Shown piece after piece: positions 57,280-64,000 of a stretch of 64,000 bases of DNA. A program made the position numbers and the translations under genes. The DNA is from Duganella guangzhouensis (lineage in GTDB: Bacteria; Pseudomonadota; Gammaproteobacteria; Burkholderiales; Burkholderiaceae_D). The stretch lies in assembly GCF_009674535.1 (NCBI RefSeq), contig NZ_WKJK01000003.1, positions 310,001 to 374,000 on the forward strand, in the 5' to 3' direction. Position 1 is the first letter of the stretch. Each line of letters opens with the position of its first letter. The notes under the pieces are model-generated. The model saw nothing but the letters and a program-made list of their open reading frames with translations. It was not told the origin of the DNA and did no database searches.

Positions 57280-58510
57280 TGCGGATTCAATCGGTGATTG
57301 CAACACTCTAACCTAAATGCGTAAGCAGAAGGAGTGTTGACCATGAAACAGAAGCCGCGAATCTACTACACGGAGAGCCAGAAAGCGTTGATGTGGGAAC
57401 GCTGGAAAAAAGGTGACTCTCTTCAAATGATCGCACAGATGTTCGATCGAAACCATTCGTCAGTGCAGCGCATTCTTGCTGAGACGGGAGGTATCCGTCC
57501 AGCTCCGCGATGCCGTTCCAGGTTGGCGTTAACACTGGCCGAGCGAGAGGAAATTTCGCGTGGTCTAGTAGAAGGAAAGTCGCTGCGTTCGATTGCTACA
57601 TGCCTGGGCCGCGCACCATCTACGCTGAGTCGAGAGATCAAACGTAATGGCGGTCAAGAAGGATATCGTGCAAATCAGGCCGACCAGTCTGCGTGGGATC
57701 GAGCGCGTCGCCCGAAACGCTGTAAGCTGGCGAAAGGCGGGATGCTTGCCCATATGGTCGCCAGCAAATTACAGTTGGAATGGTCGCCGGAGCAGATCGC
57801 TGGGTGGCTCAAGCAGTTTTTTGAAGGCGATAAGGAGTACTACGTGTCGCGCGAAACCATCTACCGTAGTCTTTATATTCAAGCTCGTGGCGCTCTAAAG
57901 AAAGAACTGCTGGCGCACTTGCGACGCACCCGGGCCATGCGCCGTTCACGCCACCACACCCAGAAGATGGATAACCACGGCAGGATCTGCGACGCGATAT
58001 CGATCAGCGAACGGCCGGCAACTGCCGAGGATCGGGCGGTGCCAGGGCACTGGGAAGGTGATTTATTATTCGGCAGCCACAACAGCCAGATTGCGACCTG
58101 GGTCGAACGCCAAACTCGCTATGTCATGTTAGTGAAAGTGGATGGCAAGGATACTGCGACGGTGGTGAATGCTCTGATCGGCAACGCCAAGAGATTGCCG
58201 CATGAGCTTTATAAATCGCTGACCTGGGACCGGGGCAAGGAGATGGCCGGCCACAAGCGTTTTACCATGGCGACCGAAATTCAAGTCTACTTCTGCGACC
58301 CGCAGAATCCCTGGCAGCGAGGTTCCAACGAAAATACGAATGGACTACTGCGGCAATATTTTCCCAAGGGACTGGACCTCTCTACCTACTCGCAAGAGAA
58401 GTTGGACGAGGTAGCCAGAAGATTGAACGAGCGCCCTAGGAAAACATTACACTACCAGACACCGGCTCACAGATTTGAAGAGTGCGTTGCGTCGATCAGT
58501 TGAATCCGCA
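57280..58510 (+). mobile_element. IS30-family insertion sequence
   Basis: 1231 bp bounded by inverted repeats beginning TGCGGATTCAA (57280-57290) and ending TTGAATCCGCA (58500-58510); homology between the ends extends further inward with mismatches. A 3-bp direct repeat GGC flanks it (57277-57279 and 58511-58513), consistent with IS30-family target duplication. The transposase is intact, so the copy looks recent. Confidence 0.9.
57343..58503 (+). CDS. IS30-family transposase
   Basis: 386 residues from the ATG at 57343, with GAAGGAG 8 bases upstream. There are N-terminal HTHs (SQKALMWERWKKGDSLQMIAQMFDRNHSSVQRIL; GKSLRSIATCLGRAPSTLSREIKRNGG) and a DDE core: D in WEGDLLFGSHNSQIAT, D in LTWDRGKEMAGH, E in PWQRGSNENTNGLLRQYFPKG. 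This is the standard IS30 signature, full length and unbroken. Confidence 0.95.
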   Translation: MKQKPRIYYTESQKALMWERWKKGDSLQMIAQMFDRNHSSVQRILAETGGIRPAPRCRSRLALTLAEREEISRGLVEGKSLRSIATCLGRAPSTLSREIKRNGGQEGYRANQADQSAWDRARRPKRCKLAKGGMLAHMVASKLQLEWSPEQIAGWLKQFFEGDKEYYVSRETIYRSLYIQARGALKKELLAHLRRTRAMRRSRHHTQKMDNHGRICDAISISERPATAEDRAVPGHWEGDLLFGSHNSQIATWVERQTRYVMLVKVDGKDTATVVNALIGNAKRLPHELYKSLTWDRGKEMAGHKRFTMATEIQVYFCDPQNPWQRGSNENTNGLLRQYFPKGLDLSTYSQEKLDEVARRLNERPRKTLHYQTPAHRFEECVASIS

Positions 58511-58526
58511 GGCGCAAGCCGCCAAT

Positions 58527-58549
58527 GGCCCGGCCTCTCTCGCCGGGCC
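58527..58549 (-). terminator. GC hairpin downstream of the chemotaxis receptor
   Basis: A perfect 8-bp stem GGCCCGGC/GCCGGGCC with a 7-base loop, between the receptor stop (58568) and the IS30 end. A U tract is lacking, so intrinsic termination is uncertain. IS30 inserted just beyond it, as often seen for insertion sequences landing next to such hairpins. Confidence 0.45.
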
Positions 58550-58567
58550 AAATCTTGGCAGGTGGTG

Positions 58568-60148
58568 CTAACCTGGCAAACGAATCAGCGCGCTGCCCGG
58601 CCCGAGTTTGAAGGTGCTGACTAGCTGGCTCAGCCCGTTCGCCTGATCCTGCATCGCCTCGGCGGCGGCCGCCGCTTCTTCGACCAGCGCGGCATTCTGC
58701 TGCGTCACCTGATCCATCTGGGTGATGGCCTGGTTGACTTGCTCGATGCCGGCGCTCTGCTCCTGGCTGGCGGCGGTGATTTCGCTCATGATGTCGGCCA
58801 CGCGGGTGATGCTGGCCACCACTTCACCCATGGTGGCGCCAGCCTGGTCGACCAGCCGCGAGCCGGCCTCCACCTGCTCCACCGAATCGCCAATCAGCAG
58901 TTTGATGTCCTTGGCGGCGGCGGCCGAGCGTTGCGCCAGATTGCGCACTTCGGTGGCCACGACTGCAAAGCCCCTGCCCTGCTCGCCTGCGCGCGCGGCC
59001 TCCACCGCCGCGTTCAGCGCCAGGATATTGGTCTGGAACGCGATGCCGTCAATCACGGCGATGATGTCGACGATTTTATTCGACGAGGCGTTGATCGATG
59101 CCATGGTGTCCACCACCTGCCCCACCACGTCACCACCGCGCGCGGCGATCTGCGACGCCGACAGCGCCAGCCCGTTCGCCTGGCGCGCGTTATCGGCATT
59201 CTGCTTGACGGTCGAGGTCAGTTCCTCCATCGACGACGCGGTCTCTTCCAGCGAACTGGCCTGCTGCTCGGTGCGCGCCGACAGATCCTGGTTGCCGGCC
59301 TCGATCTGGGTCGAGGCGGTGGCGATGGTGTCGGTGCTGCCGCGCACCTGGCCCACCAGCTGGCGCAAGCCGTTGTTCATGTGCGCCAGCGCGTCCATCA
59401 GTTGGCCGGTTTCATCGGCCGAGGTGGCGCGCACGTCGGCGCTCAGGTCGCCATCGGCCACCTGCCGTGCCACCGTCACGGCACGCTGCAGCGGCTGCGA
59501 CACGATGCGCGCGATCCAGACCGCCAGCAGCAGGCCGATGACGATGTCGGCCGCCAGCAGCCCCATCGCCTGGGCGCGGGCGCTGAGGTAGGCTTCCTCG
59601 GCATCGGCGCTGGCGGCCTCGCCGCCGTCCTGCGTGCGCTGGGCGATGTCGTCGATGGTAGAGGCGATCTGGTTCATCAGGTCGAACGAATGGCCCTCGG
59701 CCAGCGTCAGCGCTTCCGCCTTCTTGCCCTCGCGCTGCAGCGCAAGCATCTTGCCGCGCTCAACGGCATAGGCCGCGCGCAGCCGCACCAGCTGGTCAAG
59801 CAGCTTGCGGTCCTCGGCGCTGGACAGCGTGTCCTCATATTGCTTTTGCAGCTTGTCGACCTTGCCAACCATCTTGGCGATCATCTGGTCGAATTTCTCC
59901 ACGCGCGCTGGATCGTTGCTCAGCAGCTGTTCCATTTCGTAACGGCGGGTGGTGTTGACGGCGGCTTTCAGCGCCAGGATGTAGCGCATGCTCGGCAGCC
60001 ATTGCGCGGACAGCTTGTTGGAGGCCGCGTTCAGTCGTCCCATGCCCTGCACGGTCAACACGCCGAGGATCATGGTCAGCCCCAGCACCAGGCTGAACGA
60101 CAAGATCAATTTCTTCGCGATTTTCAGATCGTAAAACCACTTCATCAT
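58568..60148 (-). CDS. Methyl-accepting chemotaxis protein
   Basis: 526 residues. An N-terminal transmembrane helix (about 11-31) is followed by a four-helix-bundle periplasmic sensor (about 35-185) and a second helix ([19 protein letters not shown]). Then come a HAMP domain (about 213-265) and the signalling domain with the hairpin tip [37 protein letters not shown]. No C-terminal CheR pentapeptide. An ATG at 60145 is better spaced from AAGGAA than 60148. The ligand is unknown. Confidence 0.93.
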   Translation of the reverse strand: MMKWFYDLKIAKKLILSFSLVLGLTMILGVLTVQGMGRLNAASNKLSAQWLPSMRYILALKAAVNTTRRYEMEQLLSNDPARVEKFDQMIAKMVGKVDKLQKQYEDTLSSAEDRKLLDQLVRLRAAYAVERGKMLALQREGKKAEALTLAEGHSFDLMNQIASTIDDIAQRTQDGGEAASADAEEAYLSARAQAMGLLAADIVIGLLLAVWIARIVSQPLQRAVTVARQVADGDLSADVRATSADETGQLMDALAHMNNGLRQLVGQVRGSTDTIATASTQIEAGNQDLSARTEQQASSLEETASSMEELTSTVKQNADNARQANGLALSASQIAARGGDVVGQVVDTMASINASSNKIVDIIAVIDGIAFQTNILALNAAVEAARAGEQGRGFAVVATEVRNLAQRSAAAAKDIKLLIGDSVEQVEAGSRLVDQAGATMGEVVASITRVADIMSEITAASQEQSAGIEQVNQAITQMDQVTQQNAALVEEAAAAAEAMQDQANGLSQLVSTFKLGPGSALIRLPG

Positions 60149-60167
60149 GCATTCCTTATCGGTTAAA

Positions 60168-60199
60168 AGCGCCCGCCGCCGGCTGCCGCTGCGGGCGCT
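60168..60199 (-). terminator. Rho-independent terminator of the dehydrogenase operon
   Basis: A 9-bp perfect stem AGCGCCCGC/GCGGGCGCT with a 14-base loop. Leftward it is followed by TTTTAACC, just after the cytochrome gene stop at 60206. Confidence 0.68.
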
Positions 60200-60205
60200 G
60201 GTTTG

Positions 60206-61642
60206 TTATGCCTGTTTCTTCTTGCGGCGCAGGATGGCGATCAGCGCGGCCAGCACCAGCAGCGCGCCGCCCACCATGCCGATGCGCGACAACAGCAACA
60301 GCGGCGAGGTGTCGCCGCCCTGGCGCAAGGCGGCCACGCGGTGTTCGTCCACACTGGCTTTGTTTTGGCCGAAGGTGGTCATCACGTAGTTGCTGATTTC
60401 GGCGATCTCGCGGTCGCTGAGTTCGTTGGCAAAACCGGGCATGCCTTGGCCGTGCTCGGGCCAGACGCCTTGCAGAATGGCCATGCTGACGTTGTCGGCG
60501 CTTGGGTGGTGCAGCACGCTGTGGTTGCGCAGCGCCGGCAGGCCTCGCATGCCGTCACCGGTGTTCTGGTGGCAGGAGGCGCAATTGCTGCGATACAGCT
60601 GTTCGCCGGCGCTGATCTGGCCGGCCATTTCCGCGATGTCGCTGCCGGACACTGGCGGCACCACTGGCGCTGCTGCAGCGGCGTGCTCATGTTGCGGCAA
60701 GTCGCTCAGGTAGACCGACAGCGCCAGGATGTCTTGCTGGTCCAGCTTGGAGAAGCTTTTGTCGATCGCTTCCAGCATCGGGCCGGCGGCGGTGGCGCCG
60801 TTGCTGGCGTGACCGGTACGCAGGTAGTCGGCCAGGGTTTGCTGGTTCCAGCCGTTGCGGCCCGGCGTGATGGCAGGGGCGTACCAGGTGCCGAGCGAGG
60901 CGCCTTGCAGGTACAGGTCGTGCTTTTCGGCCATCAGGAAGTTACGCGGGGTGTGGCAGGTGCTGCAGTGCGCCAGCCCTTGCGCCAGGTAGGCGCCGCG
61001 ATTCCATTCGACGGACTTGGATTTGTCGGCCACGTACGGTTTGTCGTCCAGGAACAGCGCGTTCCATACGCCCATGGAGGCGCGGATGTTGAACGGGAAT
61101 GGCAGCTGCGTTTGCGGCGGCTTGCTGTCGTCGGCCTTGACGCCTTGGGTGAAGTAGGCGTACAGGGCGGCGGTGTCGTCGTCGCTCAGCTTGGCGTAGG
61201 CGGTGTATGGCATCGCCGGGTACAGATGGCTGCCGTCGGCGCGCACGCCGTGGCGCACGGCGCGGCTGAACTGCTCCAGCGTGTAGTTGCCGATGCCGGC
61301 GGTTTTCGATGGCGTGATGTTGGTCGAGTAGATCAGGCCCAGCGGGCTTTCGATCGCGACGCCGCCGGCGAATGGTGCCTTGCCGGATGCGGTGTGGCAG
61401 GCCACGCAGTCGCCCGCCGTGGCCAGATACTTGCCGCGCTCGATTTGCGACGATGCGGCCGCCGCGCCAGCTTGCGCGCCCGGCGCGCCAGTTGCGACCG
61501 CCAGTTGCGCCGGCGCCGCGCTGCCCGCATGGGCTGCGGCCGCGCGGACAGGGGCGGCTTCCTGCGCCGCCGCAGCGCCGCCGGCCAGCAGTGCGCTCGC
61601 GCAGGCGAGCCAGGCCAATGGTTTCAGCATGAATTTAGCCAT
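60206..61642 (-). CDS. Tri-heme cytochrome c subunit of a membrane-bound sugar/alcohol dehydrogenase
   Basis: 478 residues. A signal peptide and Ala-rich spacer (to about 65) are followed by three heme sites CVACH (79-83), CSTCH (226-230) and CASCH (354-358), and a C-terminal anchor (MVGGALLVLAALIAILRRKKK). This is the layout of the cytochrome subunit of gluconate, sorbitol and alcohol dehydrogenases, which passes electrons to ubiquinone. It overlaps the GMC gene by 8 bases; GGAGG precedes the ATG. A paralogue lies at the window edge. Confidence 0.92.
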   Translation of the reverse strand: MAKFMLKPLAWLACASALLAGGAAAAQEAAPVRAAAAHAGSAAPAQLAVATGAPGAQAGAAAASSQIERGKYLATAGDCVACHTASGKAPFAGGVAIESPLGLIYSTNITPSKTAGIGNYTLEQFSRAVRHGVRADGSHLYPAMPYTAYAKLSDDDTAALYAYFTQGVKADDSKPPQTQLPFPFNIRASMGVWNALFLDDKPYVADKSKSVEWNRGAYLAQGLAHCSTCHTPRNFLMAEKHDLYLQGASLGTWYAPAITPGRNGWNQQTLADYLRTGHASNGATAAGPMLEAIDKSFSKLDQQDILALSVYLSDLPQHEHAAAAAPVVPPVSGSDIAEMAGQISAGEQLYRSNCASCHQNTGDGMRGLPALRNHSVLHHPSADNVSMAILQGVWPEHGQGMPGFANELSDREIAEISNYVMTTFGQNKASVDEHRVAALRQGGDTSPLLLLSRIGMVGGALLVLAALIAILRRKKKQA

Positions 61643-63239
61643 GACGCACCTCCGACAGGATCTTGTCAGCGGTACGCAATGCCAGCGCGACCGCGGTCAG
61701 CGTCACGTTGACGGTACCGACGGTCGGCATCACGCCGGTGCCCACCATGTACAGGTTGGCGTGATCGTGCGCCCGGCCCCACTGGTCGGTCACGCTGGTC
61801 GCCACATCCTTGCCCATCGACAGCGTGCCGATGATGTGCTGGCGGTTGCTGAACGCGCCCTCCTTGCTGTGCTTGACGTTGGTGGCACCCAGCTGCGCGG
61901 CGATCTCGTCGTAGCGCTTGCGCGTCTCCTCCGTGCCCTTCAGCACGTAATCATCCACATTCCAGTAGATACTCGGCGCAGGCAAGCCCAGCGCGTCTTT
62001 CTTCGCACTCAAGGTCACACGATTATTCGGATCGGGCAACTGCTCCAGCGCATTCTTGATGCTGACCCGGCGCGATGCGCGGTCGCGAATCGCCCCTTCC
62101 AGCTTGATGCCGTAGTAACCCTCACCAATCAATTCCTTGGTCACCGACGCCACCTGCGACGCGTTCGAAATATCAATCCGGAACGCCGAGTGCTGCGAAC
62201 GGAACGCGCCATCGCGGAACTGGCCGATCGAGCATGGGCTGACCGGACCACGGCCCGGCCACACCGGTTCGTCCATATCGAACGTGACGCCGATCGCCGG
62301 GTGGTCGCACAGATTGCGGCCCACATTGCCGCTGCGGTTGGCCACACCATCCGGGAATTGCGCGCTGGTCGACATCAGCAACAGCTTGGCGGACTCAATC
62401 GCGTTCGCGGCCAGCACAAAGGTCTTGCCGGTGACGCGGTGCGAGGTCTTGTTCCAGTCGTAGTAGTTGACGGCCGTGATGCGGCCCTGGTCGTCATGCT
62501 CCAGCTGATACACCACGGCCTCGGTCACCACCTGCACGCCGGCCTGCTCGGCGCTGGCGGCGGCGATGCCACCGTGATACTGCGCGTCGATCGGGCACAA
62601 CGGCATGCAGTTGTTATTGCCACAGCAGGCCGGACGGCCATCGAAGCTGCGGCTGTTGCGCGCGGTGCAGTCATCCTGCACATTGAACTTCGGCGCCAGA
62701 CGCTCGGTCACACGCTGCTGGAAGTACGAGGCCGGCACGCGCTCCATCGGGAATGGCTTGGCGCGCGGCGAGCCGGTATCCGGTGCGCCGCCGACGCCGC
62801 AAATCACTTCCGCTTCGTAGTAGTACGGCTCCAGATCGTCATAGCTGATCGGCCAGTCCTTGCCGACGCCATACAGCGATTGCGTGCGGAAGTCGGACGG
62901 CAGGTAGCGCCACATCTGCGCCGCCCAGTGCCAGCTGGTGCCGCCCAGCATGCGGATGTACTGCGCCTGGAAGGCGTGCGGACCGGTCTGTTCGATATAT
63001 TTGTTGGGCTCCGGCGTGAACACAGGATGCGGCGCTTTTTCCGAGAACGGATACGGCGCCATGAAATCGGCCTTGAAGGCGGAGTGACGGTAGTTCTGGA
63101 CCAGTTCGCCGCGCTGCTTGCGCGGGCCGGATTCCAGCATCAGGACGGACTGGCCAGCCAGTGCCAGTTTGCGCGCCAGCAGCGAGCCGCTGATGCCGCC
63201 GCCGATGACAACTACATCGGCTGAGAGATTGTTATTCAT
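61635..63239 (-). CDS. GMC-family FAD subunit of a sugar/polyol dehydrogenase
   Basis: 534 residues from the ATG at 63239. It has FAD-binding VVVIGGGISGSLLARKL, a Cys-rich ACCGNNNCMPLCPIDAQYHGG (about 205-225) as in gluconate/glucose dehydrogenases, active-site His in HIIGTLSMG and Asn in GTVNVTLTAVAL. It has no signal peptide of its own; the Tat-signalled small subunit 19 bases upstream should carry it out. The substrate could be gluconate, glucose, sorbitol or another polyol. Only distantly similar in pattern to the GMC protein at 27263. Confidence 0.9.
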   Translation of the reverse strand: MNNNLSADVVVIGGGISGSLLARKLALAGQSVLMLESGPRKQRGELVQNYRHSAFKADFMAPYPFSEKAPHPVFTPEPNKYIEQTGPHAFQAQYIRMLGGTSWHWAAQMWRYLPSDFRTQSLYGVGKDWPISYDDLEPYYYEAEVICGVGGAPDTGSPRAKPFPMERVPASYFQQRVTERLAPKFNVQDDCTARNSRSFDGRPACCGNNNCMPLCPIDAQYHGGIAAASAEQAGVQVVTEAVVYQLEHDDQGRITAVNYYDWNKTSHRVTGKTFVLAANAIESAKLLLMSTSAQFPDGVANRSGNVGRNLCDHPAIGVTFDMDEPVWPGRGPVSPCSIGQFRDGAFRSQHSAFRIDISNASQVASVTKELIGEGYYGIKLEGAIRDRASRRVSIKNALEQLPDPNNRVTLSAKKDALGLPAPSIYWNVDDYVLKGTEETRKRYDEIAAQLGATNVKHSKEGAFSNRQHIIGTLSMGKDVATSVTDQWGRAHDHANLYMVGTGVMPTVGTVNVTLTAVALALRTADKILSEVRHG

Positions 63240-63258
63240 AGGGATGTTCTTCAGTAAA

Positions 63259-63765
63259 TTACGGCTTGACCTGCCACGCGCCGCAAGGACCATAGGAGTA
63301 ACTCGGCGGCACCAGCGTGTCGGCCACGGCGCGATTCGACAGCGCGTCGACGTAGGTGACGCAGACGGCTTTCTTGCCCTTGCCCACGGTGCCCAGATAC
63401 CAGCCTTGCAGGATGGCCTGGCTCAGCGCATGTTCGGCTTTTTGCTCGTCGGCGAAGGCGGTTTTGTCGCCGCCGGCCAGCACGGTGTCCTGCGCAAGCG
63501 CGGTCTTCAGCTTGAGCAGCGCGCCGTCGAGCTCGGGCTGGGTCTGCTGCATGGCTTTGTACAACGCCAGTGCCAGCGTGGGATTCAGGTCGTTTTTGCC
63601 GGTCAGCGTGGTCGACACGGCAAGGAAGTCTTTCAAGCCTTGCCCGGCCGGCTCCAGCGCGGCCTTGGCGCGCGTGGCCAGCAGCAGCTGTCCGGCGACG
63701 CTGGCCAGCGTCGCCACGCCCAGCGCTTTGAGCGCGCTGCGGCGAGAGATGGTTGGTGTAGTCAT
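63259..63765 (-). CDS. Small subunit of FAD-linked sorbitol/gluconate dehydrogenase, Tat-exported
   Basis: 168 residues of the FAD-SLDH small-subunit family. A twin-arginine signal (ISRRSALKALGVATLASVAG) leads to the body with ILQGWYLGTVG and a C-terminal SYGPCGAW. The ATG at 63765 is properly spaced from AAGGA; an ATG at 63771 overlapping the upstream stop (ATGA) is also possible. It serves as export chaperone and structural partner of the GMC subunit. Confidence 0.88.
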   Translation of the reverse strand: MTTPTISRRSALKALGVATLASVAGQLLLATRAKAALEPAGQGLKDFLAVSTTLTGKNDLNPTLALALYKAMQQTQPELDGALLKLKTALAQDTVLAGGDKTAFADEQKAEHALSQAILQGWYLGTVGKGKKAVCVTYVDALSNRAVADTLVPPSYSYGPCGAWQVKP

Positions 63766-63767
63766 AT

Positions 63768-64000
63768 TCATTCCTTGTTCTGTTGATCGCGGCGGCGCAG
63801 TACGATGATGACCAGCGCCGCCAGCAGCAGTCCGCCGGCCACCATGCCCAGGCGCGCCAGCAACAGCAGGTTGGATTGCGGGCCGCCCTGGCGGATCTGC
63901 GCGACGTCGTCGGCCTTGATGGTCGGGGCGCCGGTCGCGTATTGCACCTGGATGTAGTTGGCCAATGCCGCGATGTCGTCGTTGGACAGGTGGTTGACGG
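63768..64000 (-). CDS. Cytochrome c subunit, C-terminal part (runs off the window)
   Basis: The last ~77 codons of a second dehydrogenase cytochrome: VNHLSNDDIAALANYIQVQYATG, a short linker, and the membrane anchor LLLLARLGMVAGGLLLAALVIIVLRRRDQQNKE. The anchor closely resembles that of the protein at 60206 (LLLLSRIGMVGGALLVLAALIAILRRKKK), so they are paralogues flanking the catalytic genes. Heme motifs lie beyond the window. Confidence 0.8.
   Translation of the reverse strand, partial: VNHLSNDDIAALANYIQVQYATGAPTIKADDVAQIRQGGPQSNLLLLARLGMVAGGLLLAALVIIVLRRRDQQNKE

Overview
The window looks like a chromosomal segment of a high-GC betaproteobacterium of the Oxalobacteraceae type (Massilia/Duganella/Janthinobacterium relatives). 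This is inferred from the high-GC codon use, Burkholderiales-style pca/cat/van/pob gene families, the tandem DUF1302/DUF1329/YCF48/MMPL module and the many AGGAGA ribosome sites. No rRNA, tRNA or CRISPR was seen.

Region 1 (1-23.7 kb) is an aromatic-acid catabolic supercluster. It starts with the end of a LysR regulator and an envelope module (DUF1302, DUF1329, YCF48-like, MMPL, a small Rieske protein, MFS). Then come 4-hydroxybenzoate hydroxylase with an AraC regulator, vanillate demethylase (vanA plus a frameshifted vanB) with a TetR regulator, and protocatechuate ring cleavage (IclR regulator, pcaH, pcaG, pcaB and a PcaC-PcaD fusion). It ends with the catechol branch (catR, catB, catC, catA, pcaD) and a sodium:solute symporter. 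The lower pathway (pcaI, pcaJ, pcaF with its own IclR regulator) lies at 43.7-47.1 kb. Both IclR loci carry the same GTGCG-N5-CG(A/C)AC operator.

Region 2 (23.7-38.2 kb) is the most interesting part: a ten-gene leftward operon that reads as a C-glycoside (sugar-carbon-bonded aromatic glycoside) degradation system. It holds two separate pairs of C-glycoside deglycosidase alpha (metal-dependent TIM barrel) and beta (small DUF6379-type) subunits. It also holds two candidate sugar C3-oxidising modules (a GMC flavoprotein with a Tat-exported small subunit, and a Gfo/Idh/MocA oxidoreductase), another TIM-barrel isomerase, an FAH-family hydrolase and an MFS importer. A TonB-dependent receptor and a divergent LacI regulator with a perfect palindromic operator stand upstream. 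Released aromatic aglycones could be fed to the neighbouring ring-cleavage genes.

Region 3 (38.2-42.5 kb) is a decayed locus for a 4-cresol-dehydrogenase/eugenol-hydroxylase type flavocytochrome. It is cut by an IS110-family element whose left non-coding end folds like a bridge RNA, and is followed by two unknown membrane proteins. Region 4 (42.5-53.8 kb) is mostly core-like: cytochrome c, DedA, pcaFJI, pcaR, cupin, methyltransferase, TerC-CBS, HtpX and a MocR regulator. Region 5 (53.8-58.5 kb) is a lower-GC accessory island of small unknown proteins, a GFA protein, a TIR-domain protein with an unrecognised N-terminal domain, a lipoprotein and an intact IS30-family element with a 3-bp target duplication. 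Region 6 (58.5-64 kb) holds a chemotaxis receptor and a membrane-bound sugar/polyol dehydrogenase operon (Tat small subunit, GMC subunit and two tri-heme-type cytochromes, one running off the end).
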